From Bdellovibrionales bacterium (GTDB taxonomy: Bacteria > Bdellovibrionota > Bdellovibrionia > Bdellovibrionales > JAKFYE01), in assembly GCA_021731045.1 (NCBI GenBank), contig JAKFYE010000007.1, positions 1 to 64,000 of the forward strand: a stretch of 64,000 nucleotides of DNA, in the 5' to 3' direction. Both the position numbers and the translations under genes were made by a program. Below, piece by piece: positions 7,326 to 16,272 of this stretch (its first letter is position 1; each line of letters begins with the position of its first letter). The notes under the pieces were generated by a model. It searched no databases. It was given only the letters and a program-made list of their open reading frames with translations, and was not told where the DNA came from.

Positions 7326-10261
7326 AAGCTAGTTCCTCCCGATGAAGCGTTAAATTTTGGCACCAAAACTTCTGGTAGTTTAATCGGAGCGGCGCTACTC
7401 ACTTTGCGTTTCATATTCAAGTAATTTAAGTCATTTTGAATTTCGGCAATACTGCCATCATGTAACTCAAGACGTTTTGCTTGTTTGAGTGCTTCTTGAA
7501 GGGTCTCGGCACGCTTATCTTCCATAGGTAAACTTATATTCTCAAGTTCTTTTTTAAGAGCCGCAATTTCTTGGGCTGAGTACTCTCCTACTAATTCAAT
7601 GCCTCTCATCGCCTCTATATAATGGCCATAGCAAGCCGCTAGCCGACGTAAAGCCGCAACAGAGGTTTTAACATCTCCATAACGAATTACATCTTGATAC
7701 GCTTGCACAACCTTATCGAGCTTCTCTGTTTTAATTTGCAAAACTAAAGCTAACCGCTCACCACGAGTTTTTACACTTTGAGTAGTAAATTCTTTTTCAA
7801 GAATTTTAGCTTGAACTGTTCGAGCTTGAGCTAATGCGCTTTTTGAAGCCCCTTGTTTATTCATATCTAAAACTTTTGAAGCCGCTTTGAAAGCTTCTAC
7901 ATAATTATTTTCTGCATACTTCTTCTCAGCTATTTTTGCCTGCGCAACACTGGATTGAGGCTGTATTCCTGAAGACGCAATCTCAAAGGTTAGCTTCATA
8001 TTAACGTCGCCTTTAATTGAACTCTCATCCAGAAGAACTAACTTACTATAAGCACCTTGCGAAATTGCTTGGTCTTTAGACTTTGTCATATTTCTATAAA
8101 TTTGGGTGGCTGAATCTCTATGGCCTGCCAAAGCATAGAAGTCTGCAGCCAGACTTAACCACTTTGTTTCTTGTACTTTATCAGATTTCGCAAGATCTAC
8201 TAATACATCTGCGGCTTTTTTAAGTTGAACCATGGATTCAAAACCTTGAGCGGCTCGAAGCAAAGCATCCTTAGAGTGTTCCGATTTCGGAAAGTACTTC
8301 ACCATCAATTGGGACATATCGGTGGATTTGATGATGTAACCTTCTTTTGCGTAAAGCTCTATGGCACTCCACCATGCCTTATCCGCAAATTCAGATTGAC
8401 GATTTGAAAACGCAAACTTCTCAAAAGCTTCTGCAGCTTCAAATAACTCGCCCGACTCTTTTAATTTTTGAGCTTCGGCGTACGATGTCTCTTCATATAT
8501 TTTGCGGATTTGCTTTTCGCGCGAAGCCGATAATTTTGTGTTTAATAATTTTGAAGTAAATTCTCGCAAACGAGCGTAATCTTTTTGAATGTTTAAAATA
8601 TCAAGGTAGAGGTTCTGTGATTTTTCACCGTAAGCGGTATCTCGTTTAGTCCAACCGAGGTTTTCAAAATCCGGTGCAGCTTCTTTGTAACGGCCTTTTT
8701 CGTACGCGATAAAAGCACGTTTAAATCGAATATCTGTTATGTACTTACCATTTTTATTACGGTTCAAATAGACCGTGCTAAAATCTCTAAATAATTTTTC
8801 ATCTTGATCATTCCACTTATCTCCGACAGCTTTTTCTAAGCTTACAATCGCGGCGTAACCAGCATCATGATAGAGTTTTACGTCTGAACTGTCTTTAGCA
8901 ACAATCGCGTAATGTTCACTCGCCTCACGAAATTTGTTTCTTTGGAATAAAAGTTCGGCATAAGCAAAACGATTTTCCCACGAAGACTCACCGGATTTGT
9001 CATGTTTTAGATAAATTCCGTAAGCAGACTGGGCGGCATTTGCAAATTCAGGATAAGTGGGATTCTTCTTCCATAGGCGATGCCATTTGTTTGCGTGTAC
9101 CAAACTTAACTTCGTCAGCATATCTACACATAAACCCGGACCTTCAACTTTGCCCTGAAGATTGGTCTTAGACCATGAGCTTTTAGGTTCACAGACTTCA
9201 TCTAAAGCCTCCATACCTTTTATCGCGGCCGTATGATTGCGTTGCAATTCATAAGTCTCGACTAAACTCTTATACGCAAATGGAATTTTTGGAGACGCGG
9301 GTAATTTACGAATGTAATCATTTAATACTAACTCATGATCAGCATGTTTACCGTGACGAACATAAAGAGCCGAAAGTTTAAGTAATAAATCTCCTACCAT
9401 AGCTTCGTCTGACTGCTTTTTTAAGTACGTGTAGGCCTCAGACGCTTTTCCAACATCTTCGTAGAATAAAACCATATCCATAAGGGCTTCGCTACGAAGA
9501 TCAAGTTTGGCATCAAGCCCTTCGGCCTCAACTTTTCGACCAAAGGCTACGACTGCCTCAAGATCTTTTAAACCGGCTTCGGTATTCTTTAAATTGTACT
9601 TCGTCCAAGCAGATTTATAAATGCCGTAAGGATAAACTCTAGATTCTGGATATTTCTTTAAGACTTCAAACTCTAATAAAGCTTTTTGAAATTCTTTACG
9701 CTCAAATAACATTTCGCCAAGCGCCAAATGAGCATCTGGAATTAAATTTGAATTTGGAAAACGTTGGATCAAATCTCGATATAGAGTTTCTGCATACTTT
9801 TCTTGATTAAGCTGCTGGCGCGTAAACGCGTTATTAAAAATAACTAAATCCAACTCTTCGTATCGTGGAAACTTACGACTAATCATTTCGTAGGTTTCAA
9901 CAGCTTGACTTAATGATTTCTTAGAGGAAGCCGAACGCACCTTTTGAGGAGTTAAACTTACAACCGTTTCTGAGCCACGTGAAATTTCAAAAAATCTTTC
10001 AGTCTTAGATTGACGAATATAGAGTTCAGCTTTGCGAAGCCAAAGACTGGCTTCCATACTTGTGCCTCTATATTTTTTAAGCAAAACTTCCAACTGTTTC
10101 ATAGCTTCTATTTCAGTTTTTGCTACTAGCAATTCAGTTTTAAGATTTGTAATCTCGAAGGCTTGATCGCTATTAGGAGCTAGCGTCTTAGCTTTATCCG
10201 CAGCGAAGCTTGTCGCTGCGACCGTTACCATCATAAAATATATCAACTTATAGGTATACAT
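7322..10261 (-). CDS. Very large periplasmic TPR protein (GltD/AgnA-like)
   Basis: About 979 residues from the preferred ATG at 10261, which has AGGA nine bases upstream; an upstream TTG in frame is less likely. The signal peptide is MYTYKLIYFMMVTVAATSFA. The whole mature chain consists of helix-turn-helix repeats of TPR type, for example AETLYRDLIQRFPNSNLIPD, then AHLALGEMLFERKEFQKALL and RFKRAFIAYEKGRYKEAAPD, with no enzymatic motif. Length and composition fit the giant TPR scaffold of the A-motility cluster. It follows the vWA gene after 17 bp and runs into the TPR lipoprotein gene with a four-base overlap. Confidence 0.9.
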   Translation of the reverse strand: MYTYKLIYFMMVTVAATSFAADKAKTLAPNSDQAFEITNLKTELLVAKTEIEAMKQLEVLLKKYRGTSMEASLWLRKAELYIRQSKTERFFEISRGSETVVSLTPQKVRSASSKKSLSQAVETYEMISRKFPRYEELDLVIFNNAFTRQQLNQEKYAETLYRDLIQRFPNSNLIPDAHLALGEMLFERKEFQKALLEFEVLKKYPESRVYPYGIYKSAWTKYNLKNTEAGLKDLEAVVAFGRKVEAEGLDAKLDLRSEALMDMVLFYEDVGKASEAYTYLKKQSDEAMVGDLLLKLSALYVRHGKHADHELVLNDYIRKLPASPKIPFAYKSLVETYELQRNHTAAIKGMEALDEVCEPKSSWSKTNLQGKVEGPGLCVDMLTKLSLVHANKWHRLWKKNPTYPEFANAAQSAYGIYLKHDKSGESSWENRFAYAELLFQRNKFREASEHYAIVAKDSSDVKLYHDAGYAAIVSLEKAVGDKWNDQDEKLFRDFSTVYLNRNKNGKYITDIRFKRAFIAYEKGRYKEAAPDFENLGWTKRDTAYGEKSQNLYLDILNIQKDYARLREFTSKLLNTKLSASREKQIRKIYEETSYAEAQKLKESGELFEAAEAFEKFAFSNRQSEFADKAWWSAIELYAKEGYIIKSTDMSQLMVKYFPKSEHSKDALLRAAQGFESMVQLKKAADVLVDLAKSDKVQETKWLSLAADFYALAGHRDSATQIYRNMTKSKDQAISQGAYSKLVLLDESSIKGDVNMKLTFEIASSGIQPQSSVAQAKIAEKKYAENNYVEAFKAASKVLDMNKQGASKSALAQARTVQAKILEKEFTTQSVKTRGERLALVLQIKTEKLDKVVQAYQDVIRYGDVKTSVAALRRLAACYGHYIEAMRGIELVGEYSAQEIAALKKELENISLPMEDKRAETLQEALKQAKRLELHDGSIAEIQNDLNYLNMKRKVSSAAPIKLPEVLVPKFNASSGGTSL

Positions 10262-10278
10262 ACATCGTTTCCTATTTA

Positions 10279-11238
10279 TCAATCGGTCGCCGGTTTATAA
10301 TCTATGTTCACGACTGCATCCGCTGCCGGCACACTGCTACCGTGAAAGCGAATAACAAATCCAACTTCTTCATACGTCCAACCATTGGTGGCATCCTTAG
10401 GAATGATTTTGCCGTTAACTCGTACTACAATTGACTCGATCAATGGTTTTTGACTTAAATAAAACTCTACAAGTCTCTCTACGATTCTCTTGCGAATATT
10501 TGAAAGCGCGTTTGAGAGATCGTTATCGCAAATTTCCGCAATTTGACCTTCAGATAATCGGGCAAGATCCATATATCGATCACCTGGATACGCAATGTCT
10601 CCCCGAGTATGACAAACGCCGTTCGGAACTGTAATTCCAATAAAATTAGCAGACCATTTTGGCGGCTCCTCGTCCGTGTTTATTGGTTTTAGCGTATCTA
10701 AAAATGCTGCGTAATCTTGAGGTTGCCCAGAAGAGCGATCCTCCTCGTTACTAACAAAAATAACAGCGAGTTGTGCATCGGCACGCAAAAAATCTTTGTT
10801 CTCACTTGCTAGGCGCGCTGGAGACAACGCCATTTTCATCGCTTCGAATCCGCGCTCTACTGATGAGCCGGTTTCCCCGATTTTAATATTTTTTTGAAAA
10901 AGAGTTTTGGCATTTGGATTTGCAGACGCAATCACACTCGGCGTGCCTACGAAGCGGCCTTTTTCTCCGCTTGCGCTCATGTCCATTGTTATGATCGCGA
11001 TATGGTAGTCAATTTTTTTGGCATTAAGCACATCGATGAACGATCCAAATTGATTGGATAGATTTTGTTGGTGGGCGCCCATCGAAGTCGATGTATCCAC
11101 CACCCAAAGCAAATCAACTTTATTATTATAAGTGATGTTTTGTAATTGCGCTTCTGAAGCTGCATTGATGTCAAAATTCTGAGGATTAGAGCACGACGTG
11201 AAGCTAATCATAAAAACACTAAATAAAATTGTTTTCAT
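10279..11238 (-). CDS. von Willebrand factor A domain lipoprotein (CglB-like), first gene of Glt-like operon
   Basis: A 319-residue protein with a short signal and candidate lipobox (VFMISFTSC, Cys16; the -1 Ser is good, the rest weak). A vWA domain covers about 40-240: the MIDAS motif DTSTSMG (Asp48, Ser50, Ser52) is intact, and the FVSNEEDRS segment fits the later acidic metal-site loop. The last ~70 residues form a small beta-rich domain. Myxococcus CglB, the outer-membrane adhesion lipoprotein of A-motility, is also a vWA protein, so an adhesin role at the distal end of the machine is plausible. It is the operon leader, beginning 93 bp after the GYF-PilZ gene end. Confidence 0.9.
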   Translation of the reverse strand: MKTILFSVFMISFTSCSNPQNFDINAASEAQLQNITYNNKVDLLWVVDTSTSMGAHQQNLSNQFGSFIDVLNAKKIDYHIAIITMDMSASGEKGRFVGTPSVIASANPNAKTLFQKNIKIGETGSSVERGFEAMKMALSPARLASENKDFLRADAQLAVIFVSNEEDRSSGQPQDYAAFLDTLKPINTDEEPPKWSANFIGITVPNGVCHTRGDIAYPGDRYMDLARLSEGQIAEICDNDLSNALSNIRKRIVERLVEFYLSQKPLIESIVVRVNGKIIPKDATNGWTYEEVGFVIRFHGSSVPAADAVVNIDYKPATD

Positions 11239-11331
11239 AGCAAACCCCCATCAGTCACAAAAACCTACTACTTGCAGCGCCCGGGGAGTTTACATACTGA
11301 GAGTCGAGCGAGCTAAAATGTAAAATACTAA

Positions 11332-12126
11332 CTACGCAACACGTGTTGTGTAGTTACGAATGGCTTCTTGTACATCTCCATTTATTTCAATAAATTTAAT
11401 TCCATACCCTACTGGGGCATCTTTATTTTTTATTCCTTTAACATATTGTTTACTTACAACTTCGCAGGTCGCATTGAATGGCGGTACGCCGTCGCCCGGT
11501 TTGAAGTGTAAGAAAATCTTCTGTCCCGGCAATACGAGAGCATTATGCATAACAATTCCTGCACCACCCTCACTCACCTCAATACTTTCGCCTTTCCAAA
11601 CCGTAATATTGTCGTGCACGATGATCGAACCATTGTACTTTGTGCGCACATGACGTCGTCTAAAAAAGACTTCTGAAAGCTCGGGCATAACGGAGTCTTT
11701 CAACCCGCGAATTTTATCAGGGTTGAATTCCGCAACTTCGGCCACACGCTGCCAAGATTCAAAACTTGGCTTCCAAACGTAATCAAATTCAAAAATAGAT
11801 TTATCTTGAAGCATTTTGACCACGTCCAAAAAAGTGAATGGGCCGTAGCGATTGTCCCATTTTAAAATATACCACTCTTCTTGTGTCGGAGTCGTAGCTG
11901 CTGCCGTCGCTTGAGGTTGTGATTTTGGAGGGGCTTCAGGTTTGGTGTCCTTGAAATATTCGTTTAAAGGAGAGTACTCCATTAATAAAACCCAATCTTG
12001 CTTAGATTCATCGAACAAATAATCGCTGGCAGCAAAATGCCCGGCTTTTACTTGTTCTGCGATTTGCAGCAAGTCCATTGGTCCTTCCTCTTTTCCCTCA
12101 TGAGATACGTAATAGAGGTTTTGCAT
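11332..12126 (-). CDS. GYF-GYF-PilZ domain protein, likely c-di-GMP effector
   Basis: The start is the ATG at 12126, with GAGGAG seven bases upstream. Two GYF_2-type domains come first, at about 1-55 (LYYVSHEGKEEGPMDLLQIA) and 80-140 (EWYILKWDNRYGPFTFLDVV). A PilZ domain then spans about 155-260: the RRRHVR element supplies the RxxxR half and the VSEGGAG stretch the D/NxSxxG half, with Glu in place of Asp. PilZ domains bind cyclic di-GMP; GYF domains bind proline-rich peptides. It has no signal peptide and should be cytoplasmic. A diguanylate cyclase with an intact active site is encoded at 33.5-35.1 kb. Linking it to the neighbouring motility-like operon is inference. Confidence 0.9.
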   Translation of the reverse strand: MQNLYYVSHEGKEEGPMDLLQIAEQVKAGHFAASDYLFDESKQDWVLLMEYSPLNEYFKDTKPEAPPKSQPQATAAATTPTQEEWYILKWDNRYGPFTFLDVVKMLQDKSIFEFDYVWKPSFESWQRVAEVAEFNPDKIRGLKDSVMPELSEVFFRRRHVRTKYNGSIIVHDNITVWKGESIEVSEGGAGIVMHNALVLPGQKIFLHFKPGDGVPPFNATCEVVSKQYVKGIKNKDAPVGYGIKFIEINGDVQEAIRNYTTRVA

Positions 12127-12344
12127 TGAGATTCTCCTCAAAAAATATAAGTTCTTAACCTTTACAAGATTCGAATCGGAGAGAGATTTGCCATACTTAA
12201 GTTCTAATTTGCCAAAGCAAATCAGTTACTTAAATCGAGTCTAAAAATGAGAATCTATTTTAATTCGGTCAACTTTTCGACATCTCAAAATGAAATTCTC
12301 AAAATGATTTTTAGGCGTTTTTGCGATCTGGTTGATCTAAGATT
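12127..12344. other. 218-bp A+T-rich gap between phnE-like gene and GYF-PilZ gene
   Basis: Both flanking genes read leftward, so this holds the 3' end of the Phn transcript and the promoter and leader of the GYF-PilZ gene. A short ATTTG/CAAAT inverted repeat sits near 12219. No convincing terminator or box pair was found. Confidence 0.4.
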
Positions 12345-13388
12345 TTATTTTAAAGCTTCACGGATGTAGGCAGATGCCATATCCATGGCCCAAACTACAA
12401 CGACGATTAAGAGCGCGAGCGTTCCGACTTCGTTCCACATCGCTTGGCCTTGATACTGAATCAACATAGTTCCAATACCCCCTCCCCCGACGAGGCCAAT
12501 AATGGTCGCCATTCTCACGTTCGTATCCCATCGGTAAACGGTGTACGAAATGTACGGAAGCATAATTTGCGGCACGATCGCAAACCAAATAACTTGAATT
12601 GGATGCGCGCCGGTCGCCTGTATGCCTTCGATAGGGCCTTCGTCGACGCCTTCAATCATTTCGGAATATTGTTTCGTCAACGACGCAATCGTCGCGATCA
12701 TAAGTGCCAACATTCCCGCAAACGGACCAATCCCCACCCATACGGAAAACACGATAGCCCAAATAAGCGGTTCAATGGAACGCATGATATTAATAACAAT
12801 GCGAAGGAAGAAGTAAACTGTTCTTCCAAGTACCGAACCATCCATAATATTTTTTGCCGCTAAAAAAGATAATACAAACGCGAGAGGAATTGAAAGTACA
12901 GTCGCAATAAAGGCAATATAAATGGTTTCGATAATGGCGAGAGTCGCTTGAGGAAGAATTTCAAAATTCGGATTCAGCATAGCGCCGAACATTCTTTGCG
13001 CGCCCGCAAAACCTTGCTGCGAGAGGAGTTCATACAAACTAAAGCCGGTAATTTGGAAACCAAAGATAAGCGTGCTGCCAAATGCAATAATAAATTGGAT
13101 GCCCCAAAACGTGCGGAACCAACTTTTGACTTCGCCCTTACCTTTGAGATGTTCTGCCTCAAAAATCAATCCGCCTAAAGTTTTTGTTCCTGTAACGTTA
13201 AGCCCATAACTAAGAATTAATCCCAAGATTAAAAAGATTAAAAAGACAATCGCGTTCTTTGTAAGATCCAAAGACTGTTGGCGTGTAGGTTGGCTAATCG
13301 CAATCCACACGGACATGAAAACGTATCCAAAAATAACGCTATCAAAAACCAATGTTCTGACATTGATACGAGATTTATCAATTAACAT
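12345..13388 (-). CDS. phnE: PhnE-type ABC transporter permease
   Basis: A 347-residue inner-membrane protein of the phosphonate/phosphite permease family. The binding-protein-dependent permease domain covers about 140-345, with an ATLAIIETIYIAFIATVLS helix, a EPLIWAIVFSVWVGIGPFAG stretch and a cytoplasmic EAA-type loop around EGIQATGAHPIQVIWF. Two extra N-terminal helices (about 14-34 and 45-63) make it longer than typical PhnE. The start overlaps the end of the ATPase gene by 11 bases. No C-P lyase or phosphonatase gene accompanies it, so phosphite, phosphonate or phosphate import are all open. Confidence 0.93.
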   Translation of the reverse strand: MLIDKSRINVRTLVFDSVIFGYVFMSVWIAISQPTRQQSLDLTKNAIVFLIFLILGLILSYGLNVTGTKTLGGLIFEAEHLKGKGEVKSWFRTFWGIQFIIAFGSTLIFGFQITGFSLYELLSQQGFAGAQRMFGAMLNPNFEILPQATLAIIETIYIAFIATVLSIPLAFVLSFLAAKNIMDGSVLGRTVYFFLRIVINIMRSIEPLIWAIVFSVWVGIGPFAGMLALMIATIASLTKQYSEMIEGVDEGPIEGIQATGAHPIQVIWFAIVPQIMLPYISYTVYRWDTNVRMATIIGLVGGGGIGTMLIQYQGQAMWNEVGTLALLIVVVVWAMDMASAYIREALK

Positions 13389-14148
13389 GGACTTCCTTTG
13401 CGCCTTCTCCGTAAATCGTTTGAAACCATTCTTCGTTGATATCTTTGGGAGAACCGTTGAAAACTAATTCTCCACCTTTGAGTGCCACAACACGCGTTGC
13501 ATATTTACGCACAAGACTTAAAAAATGAAGATTACAAATGATGGTGATGCCGAGCTCTTTATTTACTTTTTCGAGGTAATCCATCACGACATGGCAGGTA
13601 GCAGGATCAAGCGAGGCGACCGGTTCGTCTGCAAGAAGAATCTCTGGATTTTGCGTTAAAGCACGCGCGATAGCAACTCGTTGCTGTTGTCCGCCTGAAA
13701 GTTGATCCGCGCGCAAGTGCGCTTTTTCTCTGATCCCCACAAGCTTTAAATACTCTAGAGCTTTTTGCTTGTCGGTTTCAGAAAACCAACCAAATATGCT
13801 TTTTAAAGTCGACGTCGTCGAGAGTCGTCCCATTAAAACGTTACTTAAAACAGAGTGACGATCGACTAAATTAAAATGCTGAAAAATCATTCCGATACGT
13901 TTACGTAAAGGTCGGGCCTCTGATGGCGATAGATGCGTGATATCTTGATTTTTGAAAATAATTTTTCCCGATGTTGGGTCATGAAGATGATTGATGCAGC
14001 GAAGGAGCGTTGATTTTCCAGAGCCGCTTAAGCCGATAACGACTAAAAACTCTCCCGGCTGTACATCAAACGACACACCCTTTAAAGCTCGCACCCCATT
14101 CGGATATGTTTTAACTAAATTTTCAATTTTAAGAATCGGATCTGCCAC
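13378..14148 (-). CDS. phnC: PhnC-type ABC transporter ATP-binding protein
   Basis: A 256-residue ATPase with Walker A GLSGSGKST (residues 39-47), Q-loop FQHFN, signature LSGGQQQRVAIARA, Walker B ILLADEP and a switch His (NLHF). The order and spacing are those of importer ATPases, and the best family fit is PhnC because of the adjacent PhnE and PhnD partners. It lies 15 bp after the binding-protein gene and overlaps the permease gene, so the three form one transcript in the order D-C-E. Confidence 0.94.
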   Translation of the reverse strand: MADPILKIENLVKTYPNGVRALKGVSFDVQPGEFLVVIGLSGSGKSTLLRCINHLHDPTSGKIIFKNQDITHLSPSEARPLRKRIGMIFQHFNLVDRHSVLSNVLMGRLSTTSTLKSIFGWFSETDKQKALEYLKLVGIREKAHLRADQLSGGQQQRVAIARALTQNPEILLADEPVASLDPATCHVVMDYLEKVNKELGITIICNLHFLSLVRKYATRVVALKGGELVFNGSPKDINEEWFQTIYGEGAKEVHVN

Positions 14149-14163
14149 GAAGGTTCCTTAATA

Positions 14164-15069
14164 CTATTTCTTCACCAGTTCGTTTGCCGACTTTCCGAGA
14201 GCTTTTAACATGCTCCGAACACCGTCGTACTTTGTGTCGGTTGAGCGAGTCAGATCCGTCACGCCATACATTGCATGAAAGACATCTTTGCCTTCAGGAG
14301 TTTTTACGTAGGCCACAAGTGCATCCGCAATTTTATTTTTCATTTCTTCAGAAAGATCTTTGCGAAACACGATCGGATCATTCGGAATGGCTTCAGTCAA
14401 TTGCACGATCTTAATCTTTTTTTCTACATCCGGAAACTGCGTGAGTACGAGGCGACGCGCATCTTGAATTTTTCCAGCTTCAGGCGGCGAATAAAATGTG
14501 GCGCCCGCGTCGACTTGGCCCTGATAAACCATCGTCACAACGTTGTCGTGTTTATTTGCAAATACGGTTTCTTTAGGCTCGACAGAATTATCTTTAAATA
14601 ATTTTGCCGGAAGCAAGTACCCCGAGGTTGAAGCCGGATCAACATAAGCAAATTTCTTGCCCGCTAAATCCTTAAGCGCCGAAATTTTGCTGTCATTTTT
14701 AGCAATAATTTGGGCTTGGTAAGTTTCGCTCCCAAAACGAAGAACCGTGATCAGGGCCTGCACGCCGTACTTTTCGTTGGCTAAAATGTAGCCAAAAGTA
14801 TTAAGCGCTGCCACATCTGCGCGTGCCGTTCCGAAAGCCTCTACGACCGCGACATACGAAGAAGGAACCGAAACTTGAAACTTATAAGGAGTATTCTGTT
14901 CTAAGTACGTTTTTACTAATTCTGATTTCTCGGTAATGAGTTTCGCATCGACTGAAGGAACAAAAAACAATTTAACTGGATTCTCAGCACTCCCAAGTGG
15001 TTGCTCTGTTCGTGTACAATTTGTGACCGCAAAAAATGCAACCGCAAGTAGGATTAATTTTTTAAACAT
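14164..15069 (-). CDS. phnD: PhnD-type substrate-binding lipoprotein
   Basis: A 301-residue periplasmic binding protein with lipoprotein signal (LLAVAFFAVTNC, Cys18). The mature part follows the phosphate/phosphite/phosphonate binding family: KLFFVPSVDAK, the ARADVAALNTFGYILA loop, then FAYVDPASTSGYLLP and VDAGATFYSP. The DPASTSGY stretch is the usual oxyanion-binding loop. First gene of the D-C-E transporter operon, divergent from the HAD gene. The ligand cannot be deduced; phosphonate, phosphite and related oxyanions are candidates. Confidence 0.92.
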   Translation of the reverse strand: MFKKLILLAVAFFAVTNCTRTEQPLGSAENPVKLFFVPSVDAKLITEKSELVKTYLEQNTPYKFQVSVPSSYVAVVEAFGTARADVAALNTFGYILANEKYGVQALITVLRFGSETYQAQIIAKNDSKISALKDLAGKKFAYVDPASTSGYLLPAKLFKDNSVEPKETVFANKHDNVVTMVYQGQVDAGATFYSPPEAGKIQDARRLVLTQFPDVEKKIKIVQLTEAIPNDPIVFRKDLSEEMKNKIADALVAYVKTPEGKDVFHAMYGVTDLTRSTDTKYDGVRSMLKALGKSANELVKK

Positions 15070-15167
15070 ACAGGCTCCTTGGTAAGTGAAGGTAGAGGCT
15101 GTTTCTTAACAAAAGATATTCCATGGGCCAAGCTAAAAGGCTTTGCAAATTATGAGAAAATTGTTAG

Positions 15168-15911
15168 GTGTTGAAAGTGCAGACTCAGCAACTCATTCTT
15201 AACAACATCCTTGAAACAGCCAAGCAACATATAGCTAAACAAGGCACTTTTAAGGCCGTCTTTGATCTCGACTCTACGCTCTTTGATGTGAATCCGCGAA
15301 TTCGCAAAATTCTCAACGACTTCGGCTATGATAACGCAGTGCAATCGCGTTATCCCGAAGCCGCCCGTGTTTTGCAAAATGTGAATGATTTAAAAAAAAC
15401 ATATAAGTTGAAAGATCAAATTATTCATATGGGTCTTCCGCGCCAACCTGAAGAATTTTATTTTTTGCTGATGGAGTTTTGGAAGAAACATTTTTTTGGC
15501 AATGATTATCTTAAATACGATGAGCCTTACGAAGGAGCGATTGAATTTGTGAAAGAGATCCACGATCTCGGTGCCAAAGTTATTTATCTTACGGGACGAG
15601 ATGTCGTACGCATGGGCACAGGTACCGAAGCACAAATTCTCCAATGGAACTTACCTCTCGGAGATCGCGCATGGCTTGGTATGAAACCTAGCAAAGAAAT
15701 GGACGACGCTCTTTTTAAATTGGAGTACTTACAAAAACTTCCACGCGAAGGCGTCGAAATTTGGTTTTTTGAAAATGAACCCGCGAATATAGAACTCGTT
15801 TTAAAAGATGCCACGCATGTGAAAGTTATTTATTTTGATTCTTACCATTCTGAAACTGCCGAACCACCCGGCGCGCATATTCCACGCATTATTTCGTTTA
15901 GTAAAAAATAA
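15168..15911 (+). CDS. HAD-superfamily phosphatase-like protein
   Basis: Motif I is FDLDSTLFD (nucleophile Asp33, acid/base Asp35). Motif II is VIYLTGRD (the Thr before Gly). Candidates for motif III/IV are the Lys in GMKPSKEMDD and the acidic FFENEP stretch. This is the acid-phosphatase-like branch of the HAD family, about 247 residues, with no signal peptide. The start is uncertain: GTG at 15168 begins the open frame, TTG at 15171 and GTG at 15177 are alternatives. It faces away from phnD across a 98-bp gap, so a shared regulatory region is possible. Confidence 0.85.
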   Translation: MLKVQTQQLILNNILETAKQHIAKQGTFKAVFDLDSTLFDVNPRIRKILNDFGYDNAVQSRYPEAARVLQNVNDLKKTYKLKDQIIHMGLPRQPEEFYFLLMEFWKKHFFGNDYLKYDEPYEGAIEFVKEIHDLGAKVIYLTGRDVVRMGTGTEAQILQWNLPLGDRAWLGMKPSKEMDDALFKLEYLQKLPREGVEIWFFENEPANIELVLKDATHVKVIYFDSYHSETAEPPGAHIPRIISFSKK

Positions 15912-15960
15912 TCTCAGTATTTAGGCAGAAAGGCTATCGGGACCTCAGGCTACCAGGCTC

Positions 15961-16272
15961 TCAGGCGGAGTCACCGCCTGGATTTTGTATAAGTCGATAC
16001 ATATGAGCCGCAGTTTTGTCGGCGAGGTGTAGAAGATCTTTTCGTCTCAGTATCGTGAGGAGACATATTGTCTCCCGAAGTGAACCCATCGCAATTACAT
16101 AGAATTTCTTTCGATCTTTACTACTGATGCGCCCGACACCTTCGGCCAAATTTAGCACTATACTTAAACTGGACCGTTCAAATTGATTCTTAATCGCTCC
16201 CGTCGGAAGTTTCACTTTCTGGCAAGATTCATAAAATTCCATGGCGATATCGTAAGTTCTGAAATTTTTCAT
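15961..16272 (-). CDS. Four-helix-bundle protein of S23/IVS/Avd family, copy A
   Basis: A 103-residue protein with the family hallmarks: an N-terminal KNFRTYDIAMEFYESC helix, the IKNQFERSSLSIVLNLAEGV core and KFYVIAMGSLRET in the third helix. This family covers proteins of 23S rRNA intervening sequences and the Avd accessory proteins of diversity-generating retroelements; neither rRNA nor reverse transcriptase is present here. AAAAGGAGAAAAAACAAT precedes the ATG. A diverged paralogue lies head-to-head at 16424, and the two share a long inverted repeat across their leaders. Confidence 0.88.
   Translation of the reverse strand: MKNFRTYDIAMEFYESCQKVKLPTGAIKNQFERSSLSIVLNLAEGVGRISSKDRKKFYVIAMGSLRETICLLTILRRKDLLHLADKTAAHMYRLIQNPGGDSA
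15962..15986 (+). terminator. Possible rho-independent terminator of HAD gene
   Basis: A seven-base-pair stem, CAGGCGG/CCGCCTG, with an AGTCA loop is followed by GATTTT. It begins 51 bases after the HAD stop. The hairpin overlaps the last codons of the leftward four-helix-bundle gene, and the T-run is short, so it is a moderate candidate. Confidence 0.4.

Noticed and set aside
12444-12863. 139-codon plus-strand open frame
   Set aside because: Antisense shadow of the PhnE-type permease gene, which has clear family motifs.
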